This document shows positions 14,916 to 22,229 of a DNA stretch of 43,782 nt, piece by piece; position 1 is the first letter of the stretch; each line of letters starts with the position of its first letter. The DNA is from an uncultured bacterium. GTDB taxonomy: Bacteria; Verrucomicrobiota; Kiritimatiellia; RFP12; UBA1067. The translations under genes were made by a program, and so were the position numbers. Location: NCBI GenBank assembly GCA_902772905.1, contig CACYCL010000136.1, positions 1-43,782 of the forward strand, given 5' to 3'. Below the pieces are notes generated by a model that was given only the letters and a program-made list of their open reading frames with translations, made no database searches and was not told the DNA's origin.

Positions 14916-17012
14916 TCACGGAATGGCTAGCTCTACAGTAAGGACGTTGCGATCATTCTCACGCCTGTATGCGAGGGACGACGACATTTTTTTCACCATC
15001 AAGAGGCCAAGTCCGCCTATCGGTCTCTTGTCTGCAGGAAGCGACGTGTTGGGATCGGTGTGCGACAGCGGATTGTACGCCTCTCCGTCGTCGGTGAACA
15101 CCAGCTTCACGGCCGAAGCCGCCTCGTCAACTTCGATGACCACTTCAAAAACCGACGCACTAGAGTGTTTCACGATGTTGGAGCATATCTCATCGAGGAT
15201 TATGTGTAGCTTTGCCGACAACGACGCAATGCCGCCGTTCGAAACGACCTCGTCAAGGTAGTCCGATGCCTTTGCTATGCCTTCCTGCGTTGACGGGAAG
15301 GTTCGAGAGAAAGCACCCGGCGTCGCGATATAGCGCATTGCAAGCACCGTGATGTCGTCCGCCTGCGCCATGCCCCCCGAAAACGCCGCGACAACCGCGC
15401 GCACAACCGAGCAAAGATGATGCGGTTCTGAGTCCGAAGCGGCCTTCAGCGCATCCTCAAGCCGCTCCTCTCCAAAGAAGGCGTTGTTCTCGTCCACAGC
15501 CTCGGTGACACCGTCTGTGTACAGGAAAATAGCGTCGCCCAGCGAAAGCCGAAGCGTTTGCCCACGGTATTTGACCCCATCCATGAACGCGAGCACCGGC
15601 CCCGACCTGTCCTTGATGAATTCACAGCCAGACCGCCGGCTCCCTATCTTCACCGGCGGATTGTGCCCTGCGTTAGCAAACGACACGACACCTGTCTTGA
15701 GATCGAGCACACCAACCCACGCTGTGAGAAACATGTTGGCTGGATTGTTCGCGCACAGATCTTCATTGACCTTCGTAAGCGTCTCCGCCGGATCGTGCAT
15801 GGCCAGCAGCGTGTCCTTTATGAGCGTTTTAGCCGTCATCATGTAGAGCGCAGCGGTTATGCCCTTCCCAGAGACGTCGGCGACGAGAAAAGCCACGTGA
15901 GACGAGTCCAGCACAAAGTAGTCATAGAAGTCGCCGCCCACGTCGCGCGCCGGCTGCATATCGGCGGATATCTCGAACGACGGGTTAGGAGGAATATCCA
16001 CGGGAAGAGCGGACATCTGGATAGTCTTCGCAATCGTCATGTCTTTCTCGCGTCTGGACGCATCGTCCGCGTAGAACTTCTTCAGCCTGTCAGAGTCACG
16101 GAAGACGCGGTCCGTAAATATGCCAAGCGCGGTGAACACGGCAAAAAGAAGCACTGCAAATGCAGAGACGAATATGGTCCGCGTGTCATAAAATTCTCTC
16201 TGAGGCAGGACGGCTACGAAACGGTGTCCGCCGAAAAGAAACATTCTGCAGTAGCAGTATTCGCCGAAAATGCGTTGCTTAAACGTTTTGCCGCGGTTCT
16301 TTCCGTCCGCAATTATCTCATATGGCTTTGCGGCGGCAATGTCGAACCCAGTCTCCGCCAGGCTCTTTGCCATGTCACGGTGACGGGAGGGATTTGAAAT
16401 GAGCCGCCCAGTCTCCCTGTCGGCGCAGAGGAAGCACCCGGTCTTGCCGAGCAGCCATTCATCGAAGATGTAACCTAGTATGGACGGCAGAATGTTCGCC
16501 AGACGGCGCTCGTCTAGCCCTACCTGCACAAAGCCGTCACCGCCGGGGAACGCTGCGGCGAGGTACTTCGCGCGAAACTCCGGGTTGCGCGCATGAGGAC
16601 GGAACGGCTGCGAAACTGTCGCCGTTACGCCGTTCGTGAGCTTCATGAACGCGTCCATCACGGGATCGCCAGCCATCTCTACACCCATGCAGAACGGGTC
16701 GTTGGACGCAATTATCCTGCCGCTGCGCGTGACTACGTTCACCTCGTCTATGTCCAGCTCTTTTGCGCCGTTCGCCATTCTCTCCATCGACATCGCATTC
16801 GCATGGCCGATGTGCCTGACGGCAGTGCGCGCAACATGCCCGAGCATCGTGTCGATGGCTCCCGCCACCGTGTCGTGAACGTCCATTACGGCGTAGTCGA
16901 GCAGCCACTCGGTGTTCTTCCTGGCCTGTCTGGTGCCGATTTCCCAGGCAACCGCGATCAACGCGGCGTAGACCGCCACAGCAACGCAGAATATGACTAG
17001 ACGCCGTTTCAT
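14916..17012 (-). CDS. Membrane SpoIIE-type phosphatase fused to an RsbW-like HATPase kinase
   Basis: About 698 residues from ATG 17012; a TTG at 17033, overlapping the STAS stop, is an alternative start. A membrane helix (residues about 4-22) is followed by an extracytoplasmic Cache-like sensor (to about 285), then a second helix (about 290-312). A PP2C/SpoIIE domain follows (about 345-555) with 'ARDVGGDFYDYF', 'VADVSGKGITAALYM' and 'YTDGVTEA'. The last 120 residues are a GHKL ATPase with N-box 'LDEICSNIVKHSS', 'FTDDGEAYNP' and 'GGLGLLMVKKM'. In partner-switching systems the phosphatase (RsbU) and kinase (RsbW) act in opposition on a STAS protein. Here both are on one chain, next to a STAS gene. 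The output sigma factor or effector is not in the window. Confidence 0.88.
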   Translation of the reverse strand: MKRRLVIFCVAVAVYAALIAVAWEIGTRQARKNTEWLLDYAVMDVHDTVAGAIDTMLGHVARTAVRHIGHANAMSMERMANGAKELDIDEVNVVTRSGRIIASNDPFCMGVEMAGDPVMDAFMKLTNGVTATVSQPFRPHARNPEFRAKYLAAAFPGGDGFVQVGLDERRLANILPSILGYIFDEWLLGKTGCFLCADRETGRLISNPSRHRDMAKSLAETGFDIAAAKPYEIIADGKNRGKTFKQRIFGEYCYCRMFLFGGHRFVAVLPQREFYDTRTIFVSAFAVLLFAVFTALGIFTDRVFRDSDRLKKFYADDASRREKDMTIAKTIQMSALPVDIPPNPSFEISADMQPARDVGGDFYDYFVLDSSHVAFLVADVSGKGITAALYMMTAKTLIKDTLLAMHDPAETLTKVNEDLCANNPANMFLTAWVGVLDLKTGVVSFANAGHNPPVKIGSRRSGCEFIKDRSGPVLAFMDGVKYRGQTLRLSLGDAIFLYTDGVTEAVDENNAFFGEERLEDALKAASDSEPHHLCSVVRAVVAAFSGGMAQADDITVLAMRYIATPGAFSRTFPSTQEGIAKASDYLDEVVSNGGIASLSAKLHIILDEICSNIVKHSSASVFEVVIEVDEAASAVKLVFTDDGEAYNPLSHTDPNTSLPADKRPIGGLGLLMVKKMSSSLAYRRENDRNVLTVELAIP

Positions 17013-17025
17013 CCCGGACGATGCT

Positions 17026-17319
17026 TCAGACAATCGTGAAGATGCTGCTCATGCCGGTCATGTCGAATACATCCTTGACCGTCGCATTCGGATGCGTCAC
17101 GGTCATCTTGCCGTCGCAGGCCATCATTGCCTTCTGCGCCGTCATGAGGACACGAAGACCCGCCGACGAGATGTACTCAAGAGCGGAGAAGTCAAACTCT
17201 ATTTCGCTCACCCCGTCAAGCTTGAGCTCCCCTTCCAGCTCCGGAGATGTGTTCGTGTCCAAGCGGCCAGAAACCGCAAGCGTCAATTTACCGTTCTCAA
17301 GTTTCTTCTCAATCTGCAT
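17026..17319 (-). CDS. STAS-domain anti-sigma factor antagonist
   Basis: A 97-residue single-domain protein of the SpoIIAA/RsbV type, with GGAGGA seven bases before its ATG. It contains 'LAVSGRLDTNTSPELEGEL' and the phosphorylation-site region 'DFSALEYISSAGLRVLMTAQK', where the second Ser of ISSAGLR is the expected phospho-acceptor. It is directly upstream of the SpoIIE/HATPase gene, which is very likely its kinase and phosphatase. Its own downstream partner is unknown. Confidence 0.92.
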   Translation of the reverse strand: MQIEKKLENGKLTLAVSGRLDTNTSPELEGELKLDGVSEIEFDFSALEYISSAGLRVLMTAQKAMMACDGKMTVTHPNATVKDVFDMTGMSSIFTIV

Positions 17320-17386
17320 TTTATGATCCTCCGATTCTGCATGTCAGATGCGAATGCCTTTCATTGCACAGGCTGCCGTTGAAAAT

Positions 17387-17887
17387 CTACTTCCAGAAAT
17401 CCCAGACGGCGCAAACTGCGAATGCGACGAAGCAGCCCCACAGCACCCCTGCAATAACCTCACGCCGCCTGTGGCCAAGGCGTTCTTCAAGGCGACGAGC
17501 CTCAATCTTTTCAATTTCGTCGATGCTGTTGATGTGTGATATTATGCGATTTAGGAGCCTTGCATGTTCACCTGCCTCACGGCGCAGCGTGGCGGCATCG
17601 ACAAGCACGATTACGGAAAAGCCGACGGCTATCATCGCGTACGGCGCATCGAACCCGTCCGTAAGCCCCACGGCGAAAGCAAGAGCTGAAACTAGCGCCA
17701 TGTGCGAACTAGGCATTCCGCCGGACGCCTTTAGCTCGCGAAAGTCCCAGACCCCGCATTTGAAGCGCTTGATCAGCAGCTTAAGCACATGAGCTGATGC
17801 GGCGGAAAGGAATGCCGACATGAACCATGGATGCCGGACTATCTCAAGGAAATTTATATGATGGATTATCCCTATGCCGAAAAGCAC
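17387..17887 (-). CDS. Divergent PAP2 (DUF212) membrane protein
   Basis: A 166-residue membrane protein starting at GTG 17887, supported by the strong Shine-Dalgarno-like run GAGGGGGG seven bases upstream. Motifs typical of the divergent PAP2/YuiD family are 'GGMPSSHMALVSALAFAVGL' (Ser60, Ser61, His62) and 'DAATLRREAGEHARLLNRI'. Three to four membrane helices are predicted. The family is presumed to handle lipid phosphates but its activity is poorly known. It is the last gene of the antitoxin-PIN-DUF445 operon. Confidence 0.85.
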   Translation of the reverse strand: MLFGIGIIHHINFLEIVRHPWFMSAFLSAASAHVLKLLIKRFKCGVWDFRELKASGGMPSSHMALVSALAFAVGLTDGFDAPYAMIAVGFSVIVLVDAATLRREAGEHARLLNRIISHINSIDEIEKIEARRLEERLGHRRREVIAGVLWGCFVAFAVCAVWDFWK

Positions 17888-17899
17888 GAGACACCCCCC

Positions 17900-18523
17900 T
17901 CAGCCGATGAGTCGCATGATTATACTCATCATGACTCCGACCCCCGCACCAATCACGCCACCCCACAGCGTAATGCCGTGAAGCTCACGGTTGGCGACCT
18001 GGCGCGTCAGAATCTCCATCTCGACCTGGTCTAGCCGCATTATTGAATCGTGAATGATATCCCACACCTTGGCCTCTTCAATGAGACCTGGAAGCCTGCT
18101 CACAATGTAGGTCGCCAAGTGGTCGGCGCACATCTTCGCAACAAGAGACCGCGCCTCGTTGCCGAAGACAGAGCCGATCTGGCCCACTGCGTCTGCCTCT
18201 ATACGCACAATCTCAGGCAGGAACGGGCGAAACCCCTTCGCAAAGCCAGTCGCCACGGACGTAGCCTTGGCACACGCATTGTCCAACTCCTTGCGGATGT
18301 TGCGCTCGAAAATCACGCGCATCTCCGGGCTGGAAAGACGCGCCACGATCTTGTCCGAAGACATCAGCTCCGTGCTAATGACCTTCTGGACCGAGTCCGC
18401 GATCGTCTTACGCTTTTTCGTGAAGACGGTCGCGAACAACCAACGTATCGCAAGGTCGTTGGTTCCGGCGCCAATGCCGAAACCAACCGCGCCCTGCAGA
18501 ACTGTTTGCCAGATGAAGCTCAT
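17900..18523 (-). CDS. DUF445 family membrane protein
   Basis: A 207-residue protein overlapping the PIN gene by four bases (ATGA). It has the short DUF445 layout: an N-terminal hydrophobic segment 'GAVGFGIGAGTNDLAIRWLF' (the 'TNxxAI..LF' pattern marks the family), a long amphipathic middle, and a C-terminal membrane anchor 'GITLWGGVIGAGVGVMMSIIM'. The function of DUF445 proteins is not established. The tight coupling to the PIN gene is seen directly; why they are together is unknown. Confidence 0.82.
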   Translation of the reverse strand: MSFIWQTVLQGAVGFGIGAGTNDLAIRWLFATVFTKKRKTIADSVQKVISTELMSSDKIVARLSSPEMRVIFERNIRKELDNACAKATSVATGFAKGFRPFLPEIVRIEADAVGQIGSVFGNEARSLVAKMCADHLATYIVSRLPGLIEEAKVWDIIHDSIMRLDQVEMEILTRQVANRELHGITLWGGVIGAGVGVMMSIIMRLIG

Positions 18524-18987
18524 TTATCAGCCGGCGATGAGCCTTCGGTCTCCGCGGCGGCAGCTGGAGCGCCGTCGGAAGCCTCGGCAAAGCCAAGCGC
18601 CTTCGCAGCCTGCACAAGACCGTCATCGGCACTGGCCACAAAGCACTTAACGCCATGCGCGGCCTCAAGCTCCTGAAGCGTCGCCAGATGAATCGCCTGA
18701 AGAGTGCCGACGGCAACAGGATACGCATCGGCCGCGCGTTTCATCACGGCGTCCGTAACAGGCACCTGCGTAACCGTCTCGCACACGGTCTCAATCCACG
18801 AACCAAGACGCGCACGCCCCGCATCGTCGAGCTTGCCCTCTAGACGCAGCTGGTCGGCAACGCGGAAGCACTCCGTGCGCATGAGAGTGCTGGCATACGC
18901 CTTCTCCCACTTGCCCCAGAACGCCGCAGGCTTGCCGACGCCAAGCAGGTTGCGAATCACGAACGTAGAATCAAGGTAAACTATCAT
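18520..18987 (-). CDS. PIN-domain protein, VapC-like toxin with an altered active site
   Basis: A 155-residue protein overlapping the antitoxin gene by four bases. The PIN fold begins 'MIVYLDSTFVIR' (Asp6), then 'LMRTECFRVADQLRL' (Glu39) and 'FVASADDGLVQAAKALGF' (Asp121/122). The third acidic position, normally the Asp of 'LDAIHLAT', is Gln97 in 'GTLQAIHLAT'. VapC toxins cut tRNA or rRNA with a Mg2+ site built from these acids, so activity may be weakened. The final 20 residues are a low-complexity Ala/Glu/Ser tail. It forms a pair with the upstream antitoxin. Confidence 0.85.
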   Translation of the reverse strand: MIVYLDSTFVIRNLLGVGKPAAFWGKWEKAYASTLMRTECFRVADQLRLEGKLDDAGRARLGSWIETVCETVTQVPVTDAVMKRAADAYPVAVGTLQAIHLATLQELEAAHGVKCFVASADDGLVQAAKALGFAEASDGAPAAAAETEGSSPADK

Positions 18988-19247
18988 CTTTCGCCCCTTT
19001 CCTTTTTCATTTCCGCGAGCGGATCCTTGCGGAACCCGAACCCGCCAATGTCCTTCAGCGCAGAGAGTGGCTTTGTGGGCTCCCTCAGCGGAAGTCTGGA
19101 CGTAAACACGTCTTCGCCAAGAAGACGGGCTACAATCCGCTTATGGTTGGTTATCAGCACCTCTTTCCCCTGGCGGGCCAAGCCAAGGTAATGGCAGAGC
19201 TGCTGCTTCAGCGTGGCCGTATTTACTTTCTCAATCATTGTGGACAT
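18984..19247 (-). CDS. Phd/YefM-type antitoxin of the PIN-domain pair
   Basis: An 87-residue protein starting at ATG 19247. A second in-frame ATG at 19238 is possible. The longer frame back to 19325 crosses the promoter and is rejected. Residues 1-50 have the Phd/YefM look: 'STMIEKVNTATLKQQLCHYLGLARQGKEVLITNHKRIVARL', giving a DNA-binding N-terminal domain. The charged C-terminus ('LAEMKKERGER') would bind the toxin. The start codon touches the -10 element, and nested palindromes cover the promoter, both typical of autorepressed antitoxins. Confidence 0.85.
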   Translation of the reverse strand: MSTMIEKVNTATLKQQLCHYLGLARQGKEVLITNHKRIVARLLGEDVFTSRLPLREPTKPLSALKDIGGFGFRKDPLAEMKKERGER

Positions 19248-19287
19248 ATTATAGTCTTTTTGTGTCCACTTTGTCAAGTGGCACTTG
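19240..19287 (-). promoter_or_regulatory. Promoter and nested operator of the toxin-antitoxin operon
   Basis: Minus-strand TTGACA (19272-19277), an 18-base spacer, and TATAAT (19248-19253), a near-consensus sigma70 promoter. Three inverted repeats overlap it: GTGGACA/TGTCCAC (19240-19246 and 19263-19269) around the -10; CCACTT-TGTC-AAGTGG (19266-19281) over the -35; and CAAGTG-G-CACTTG (19275-19287) just upstream. The ATG directly abuts the TATAAT, so the first transcribed base should lie within the first codons, near the second ATG at 19238. Confidence 0.7.
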
Positions 19288-19303
19288 AACGACCTTCCAA
19301 CGG

Positions 19304-21148
19304 TCAAAAATCTGCAGCGTCGCATACGAGTGAATCCATTATGTAGTCCTTGCGCTCTGGAGTGTTCGCGCCCATGTAGAACTTGATCGTCTTCTCGACA
19401 TCGGTATCGTCAGAGCATGTGACCGGCGTCAGGCGAATGTCCTCGCCGATGAAGCCCTTGAAGTCCTCCTTGTCTATTTCTCCGAGGCCCTTGAAGCGCG
19501 TGATTTCGCAGCCTCGCCCGCATTTCTTTATGGCTGCCTCTCTTTCCTCGTCGGTATAGCAGAAGTAATGCTCCTTCTTGTTGCGCACGCGGAAGAGCGG
19601 CGTCTCAAGGATGAACACGCGTCCGTCAAGTATGAGCTGCCTGTAGAAGCGCATGAAAAACGTGGTCAGCAACATTCGTATGTGAAGCCCGTCAACATCC
19701 GCATCTGTCGCGAAGATGATCTTGCCGTATCGCAGGTGCTCAAGTGTATCCTCTATGTCAAGCGTCTTTATGAGGTTGAAGAACTCCTCGTTCTTGTAGA
19801 GCACGTCCTTGTTTAGTCCGCACGTGTTGAGGCACTTGCCGCGAAGGAAGAACACCGCCTGGTTCATGGCGTCGCGGGCCCCGCCGAGCGTGCCGCCTGC
19901 CGACTGTCCCTCCGTCAGGAATATCATCGTATCCTCGCCTTCGGCCTTGCCGGTCTTCTTGTCGACCTTGTCGAGCTTCAGGTGGTTCTTGCAGTCCTTC
20001 AACTGCGGAACGCGCACCGACACGGCCTGCGAGCGCTCACGCGCCTGCTTCTTAATCGTGTTCAGCTGGGAACGGATCTTGCCAGTCTCCTCCACCTTCG
20101 CTATAAGCTTCTCCGTTTCGGACGGCGACCGGTGCAAGGCAGCCTCGATTTCCTTCTTCATCTCGGCGACGAGGTCCGCACGGATGTCGTTCATGACGAA
20201 CTTGATCTTCGTCTGCCCTTCGAATACCGGGTTCATTATCCTCACCGACACAGCGCCTATAAGTCCATCGCGAATGTCGTCGCCGTCGAACTTCTTCTTC
20301 GCGTCGTAGTCGTTGAGGGCCTTGGTGAGAGCCTCCTTGAACGCCGTCAGGTGAGTGCCGCCGTCGGTCGTGTACTGTCCGTTCACGAACGAATGGTACT
20401 CTTCGCCAAAACGATTGGTGTGCGTGAAGATTATCTCGAGGCTCTTCGTCTTCACATGGAACGGCGCATAGAGCTTCTCGAACTGAGCCTCGTCGGAGAT
20501 GAGGTCGGCAAGCCCGCGGTCAGAGCATATCGGCTGTCCGTTCAAGACGATCGTAAGCCCCGCGTTCACGTAGCAATACATCTTCATGCGCCGCAGCACG
20601 TGCTCCTCGCGCACCTTGAAGTGCTTCAGCACTTTCATGTCGGGCTTGTAGCGTATGAACGTTCCAGGCCGTTCGCCAGCCTTGTCCTTTCCTCGCCGCT
20701 TTGACTTCAGGCGCCCTTCCTCGAAATACGCCTCGGAGAACTCGCCGTCGCGGAATGAACGCACCTCGAAGAACTCAGAAAGCGCGTTCACCGCCTTCGT
20801 GCCAACGCCGTTCATGCCGGCGGAGAACTGGTAGTTCTCGTTGTCGTACTTGCCGCCGGTGTTCATCTGGCTGACGCAGTCGACAACCTTTCCGAGGGGG
20901 ATTCCACGTCCGTAGTCGCGCACAGAGACCTCCCCCGAATCGTAGTTCACCGTTACTTCAATCTTCTTCCCGAAGCCCTGACCGAACTCATCGATTGCAT
21001 TGTCGATGACTTCCTTCATTAGTATGTAGATGCAGTCGTGGTACATCGCACCCGTTCCGGGTTCGCCAACGTACATCCCGGGCCGCATTCTTATATGCGT
21101 CACCGGGTCTAGCGTTTTGATGCTGGAGTCTCCGTAGTCTCTTGCCAT
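19304..21148 (-). CDS. parE: DNA topoisomerase IV subunit B-like protein (ParE/GyrB family)
   Basis: A 614-residue type IIA topoisomerase ATPase subunit, the short form without the GyrB tail insertion. Features are the GHKL ATPase ('EVIDNAIDEF' about 46-55, 'DYGRGIP', 'GMNGVGTKAVNALS' 111-124), the transducer domain, and a TOPRIM region with Glu413 in 'LTEGQSAGG' and Asp482/Asp484 in 'ATDADVDGLHI'. The usual EGDSA is EGQSA here. The wording 'GMNGVGTKAVNALSEFFEV' is closer to Bacteroidota and chlamydial ParE than to GyrB. It pairs with a ParC/GyrA-type subunit that is not adjacent; the toxin-antitoxin operon occupies that place downstream. Confidence 0.9.
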   Translation of the reverse strand: MARDYGDSSIKTLDPVTHIRMRPGMYVGEPGTGAMYHDCIYILMKEVIDNAIDEFGQGFGKKIEVTVNYDSGEVSVRDYGRGIPLGKVVDCVSQMNTGGKYDNENYQFSAGMNGVGTKAVNALSEFFEVRSFRDGEFSEAYFEEGRLKSKRRGKDKAGERPGTFIRYKPDMKVLKHFKVREEHVLRRMKMYCYVNAGLTIVLNGQPICSDRGLADLISDEAQFEKLYAPFHVKTKSLEIIFTHTNRFGEEYHSFVNGQYTTDGGTHLTAFKEALTKALNDYDAKKKFDGDDIRDGLIGAVSVRIMNPVFEGQTKIKFVMNDIRADLVAEMKKEIEAALHRSPSETEKLIAKVEETGKIRSQLNTIKKQARERSQAVSVRVPQLKDCKNHLKLDKVDKKTGKAEGEDTMIFLTEGQSAGGTLGGARDAMNQAVFFLRGKCLNTCGLNKDVLYKNEEFFNLIKTLDIEDTLEHLRYGKIIFATDADVDGLHIRMLLTTFFMRFYRQLILDGRVFILETPLFRVRNKKEHYFCYTDEEREAAIKKCGRGCEITRFKGLGEIDKEDFKGFIGEDIRLTPVTCSDDTDVEKTIKFYMGANTPERKDYIMDSLVCDAADF

Positions 21149-21158
21149 ATCGTCTATA

Positions 21159-21167
21159 ATTATACCA
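21159..21167 (-). promoter_or_regulatory. Extended -10 promoter of the parE-like gene
   Basis: Minus-strand TGGTATAAT (TATAAT at 21159-21164), ten bases before the ATG at 21148. The leader would be only a few bases long. Confidence 0.6.
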
Positions 21168-21217
21168 AAATCAGTCCGGCTCCGCCTAGCGACGCAAATC
21201 AGCGCATTGCCTGCGCG

Positions 21218-22222
21218 CTATCTGGCGAGTTTTATCTCGATGGGCACGAACAACGAGGGGTTCGACGCTCGTTTCACGATCTTGTCGGCGTACTCGTCGC
21301 TGTAGTATCGATCGGTCTCCGTCCTGTCTCGCCGTCCGTTGTAACGCTGCAGCGCCTTTGGCCACCCGTCAAAGAAACCTTTCGGCCGCTCTGAGGCCGG
21401 GCGCCCAGACGCGCCGAACCCTTTTCTGGAAAGATACCGTATCGCAGCGCGAACGTTCAACTCGGCCGTGCCTTCATTCCGCTTCAACGGCTTAGCGAGC
21501 CCCACCAGCATTTTCTCATCGCCCCAGTCGCCGGGCACGTTGACCTGAAGAGGATCCACAGCCCACGCCGCCTTTGACGCAGGGCCGTTGCCGCCAGACT
21601 CCTCGATCATGTGCGATTTCACGAGCGCCGGCGTCAAATCGGCGATCTTCGCCGCCTGCTGCGCAGTACCGCCGCATCCTTCGGACTTTGCCGCATTGAA
21701 TTCGTCAACAAGCCGCACAATTAGCGCGTCGTACATCTGGTAGCGCGCATCCTCGAAACCTCGGAACACCGGCACACCGGCCTTGCCGGACGGAAGCACA
21801 TTGACTCTTTTATTATTGTTAGGCACCTTGTCGGGGAACCACTTGCGTATCCACGCCTCGATGGCCTTGACGGTCTTCATCTCCTCGTCCGTGACGAACC
21901 TAGTGTCAATGTAGAACTCGCCCCACTCGTCGAACGAAAGGCCGTCAAGTAGCCCAGCCGTGTCCACCGTGTAGCGCTGTGTGCCGCATGCGGGAACTTC
22001 GGCTATTCCGCGCTTGGCAAGCTCCGCCGCATGCGCCGCGGCGCGTTCATCGGCGCGCTTCTGTATCTGAAGCGCCTCGGACGCCAGAGGCCACAGCTCC
22101 AGCATCGCCGCTGGGTCTATCGAGAGGAGCGTGTTGACCAGCTGCGCCTCTGTTCCGCCAGACGGCTGCGCCGCAGCAGCCAGAACGGACACTGCGGCAA
22201 GCAGCGATGCGACAGTCTTCAT
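21218..22222 (-). CDS. Secreted lysozyme/transglycosylase-like protein
   Basis: A 334-residue protein with a signal peptide (residues 1-20, Ala-rich cleavage site). After about 180 residues with no recognised domain comes a lysozyme-like segment: 'LVKSHMIEESGGNGPASKAAWAVDPLQVN' with a candidate catalytic Glu, then 'AELNVRAAIRYLSRKGFG' and 'WPKALQRYNG'. This is the order seen in SLT-type lytic transglycosylases (E-S-x-G, then G-L-x-Q-like, then the N-x-x-x-G helix and Y-N-G). It would cut peptidoglycan in the periplasm. It is the last gene of the 26059-21218 operon, seven bases after the TMEM43-like gene. Domain assignment is moderate. Confidence 0.65.
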   Translation of the reverse strand: MKTVASLLAAVSVLAAAAQPSGGTEAQLVNTLLSIDPAAMLELWPLASEALQIQKRADERAAAHAAELAKRGIAEVPACGTQRYTVDTAGLLDGLSFDEWGEFYIDTRFVTDEEMKTVKAIEAWIRKWFPDKVPNNNKRVNVLPSGKAGVPVFRGFEDARYQMYDALIVRLVDEFNAAKSEGCGGTAQQAAKIADLTPALVKSHMIEESGGNGPASKAAWAVDPLQVNVPGDWGDEKMLVGLAKPLKRNEGTAELNVRAAIRYLSRKGFGASGRPASERPKGFFDGWPKALQRYNGRRDRTETDRYYSDEYADKIVKRASNPSLFVPIEIKLAR

Positions 22223-22229
22223 CGCGTCA

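Noticed and set aside
15558-16397. Plus-strand frame of 279 codons
   Set aside because: It is antisense to the SpoIIE/HATPase gene, which has clear domain motifs throughout.
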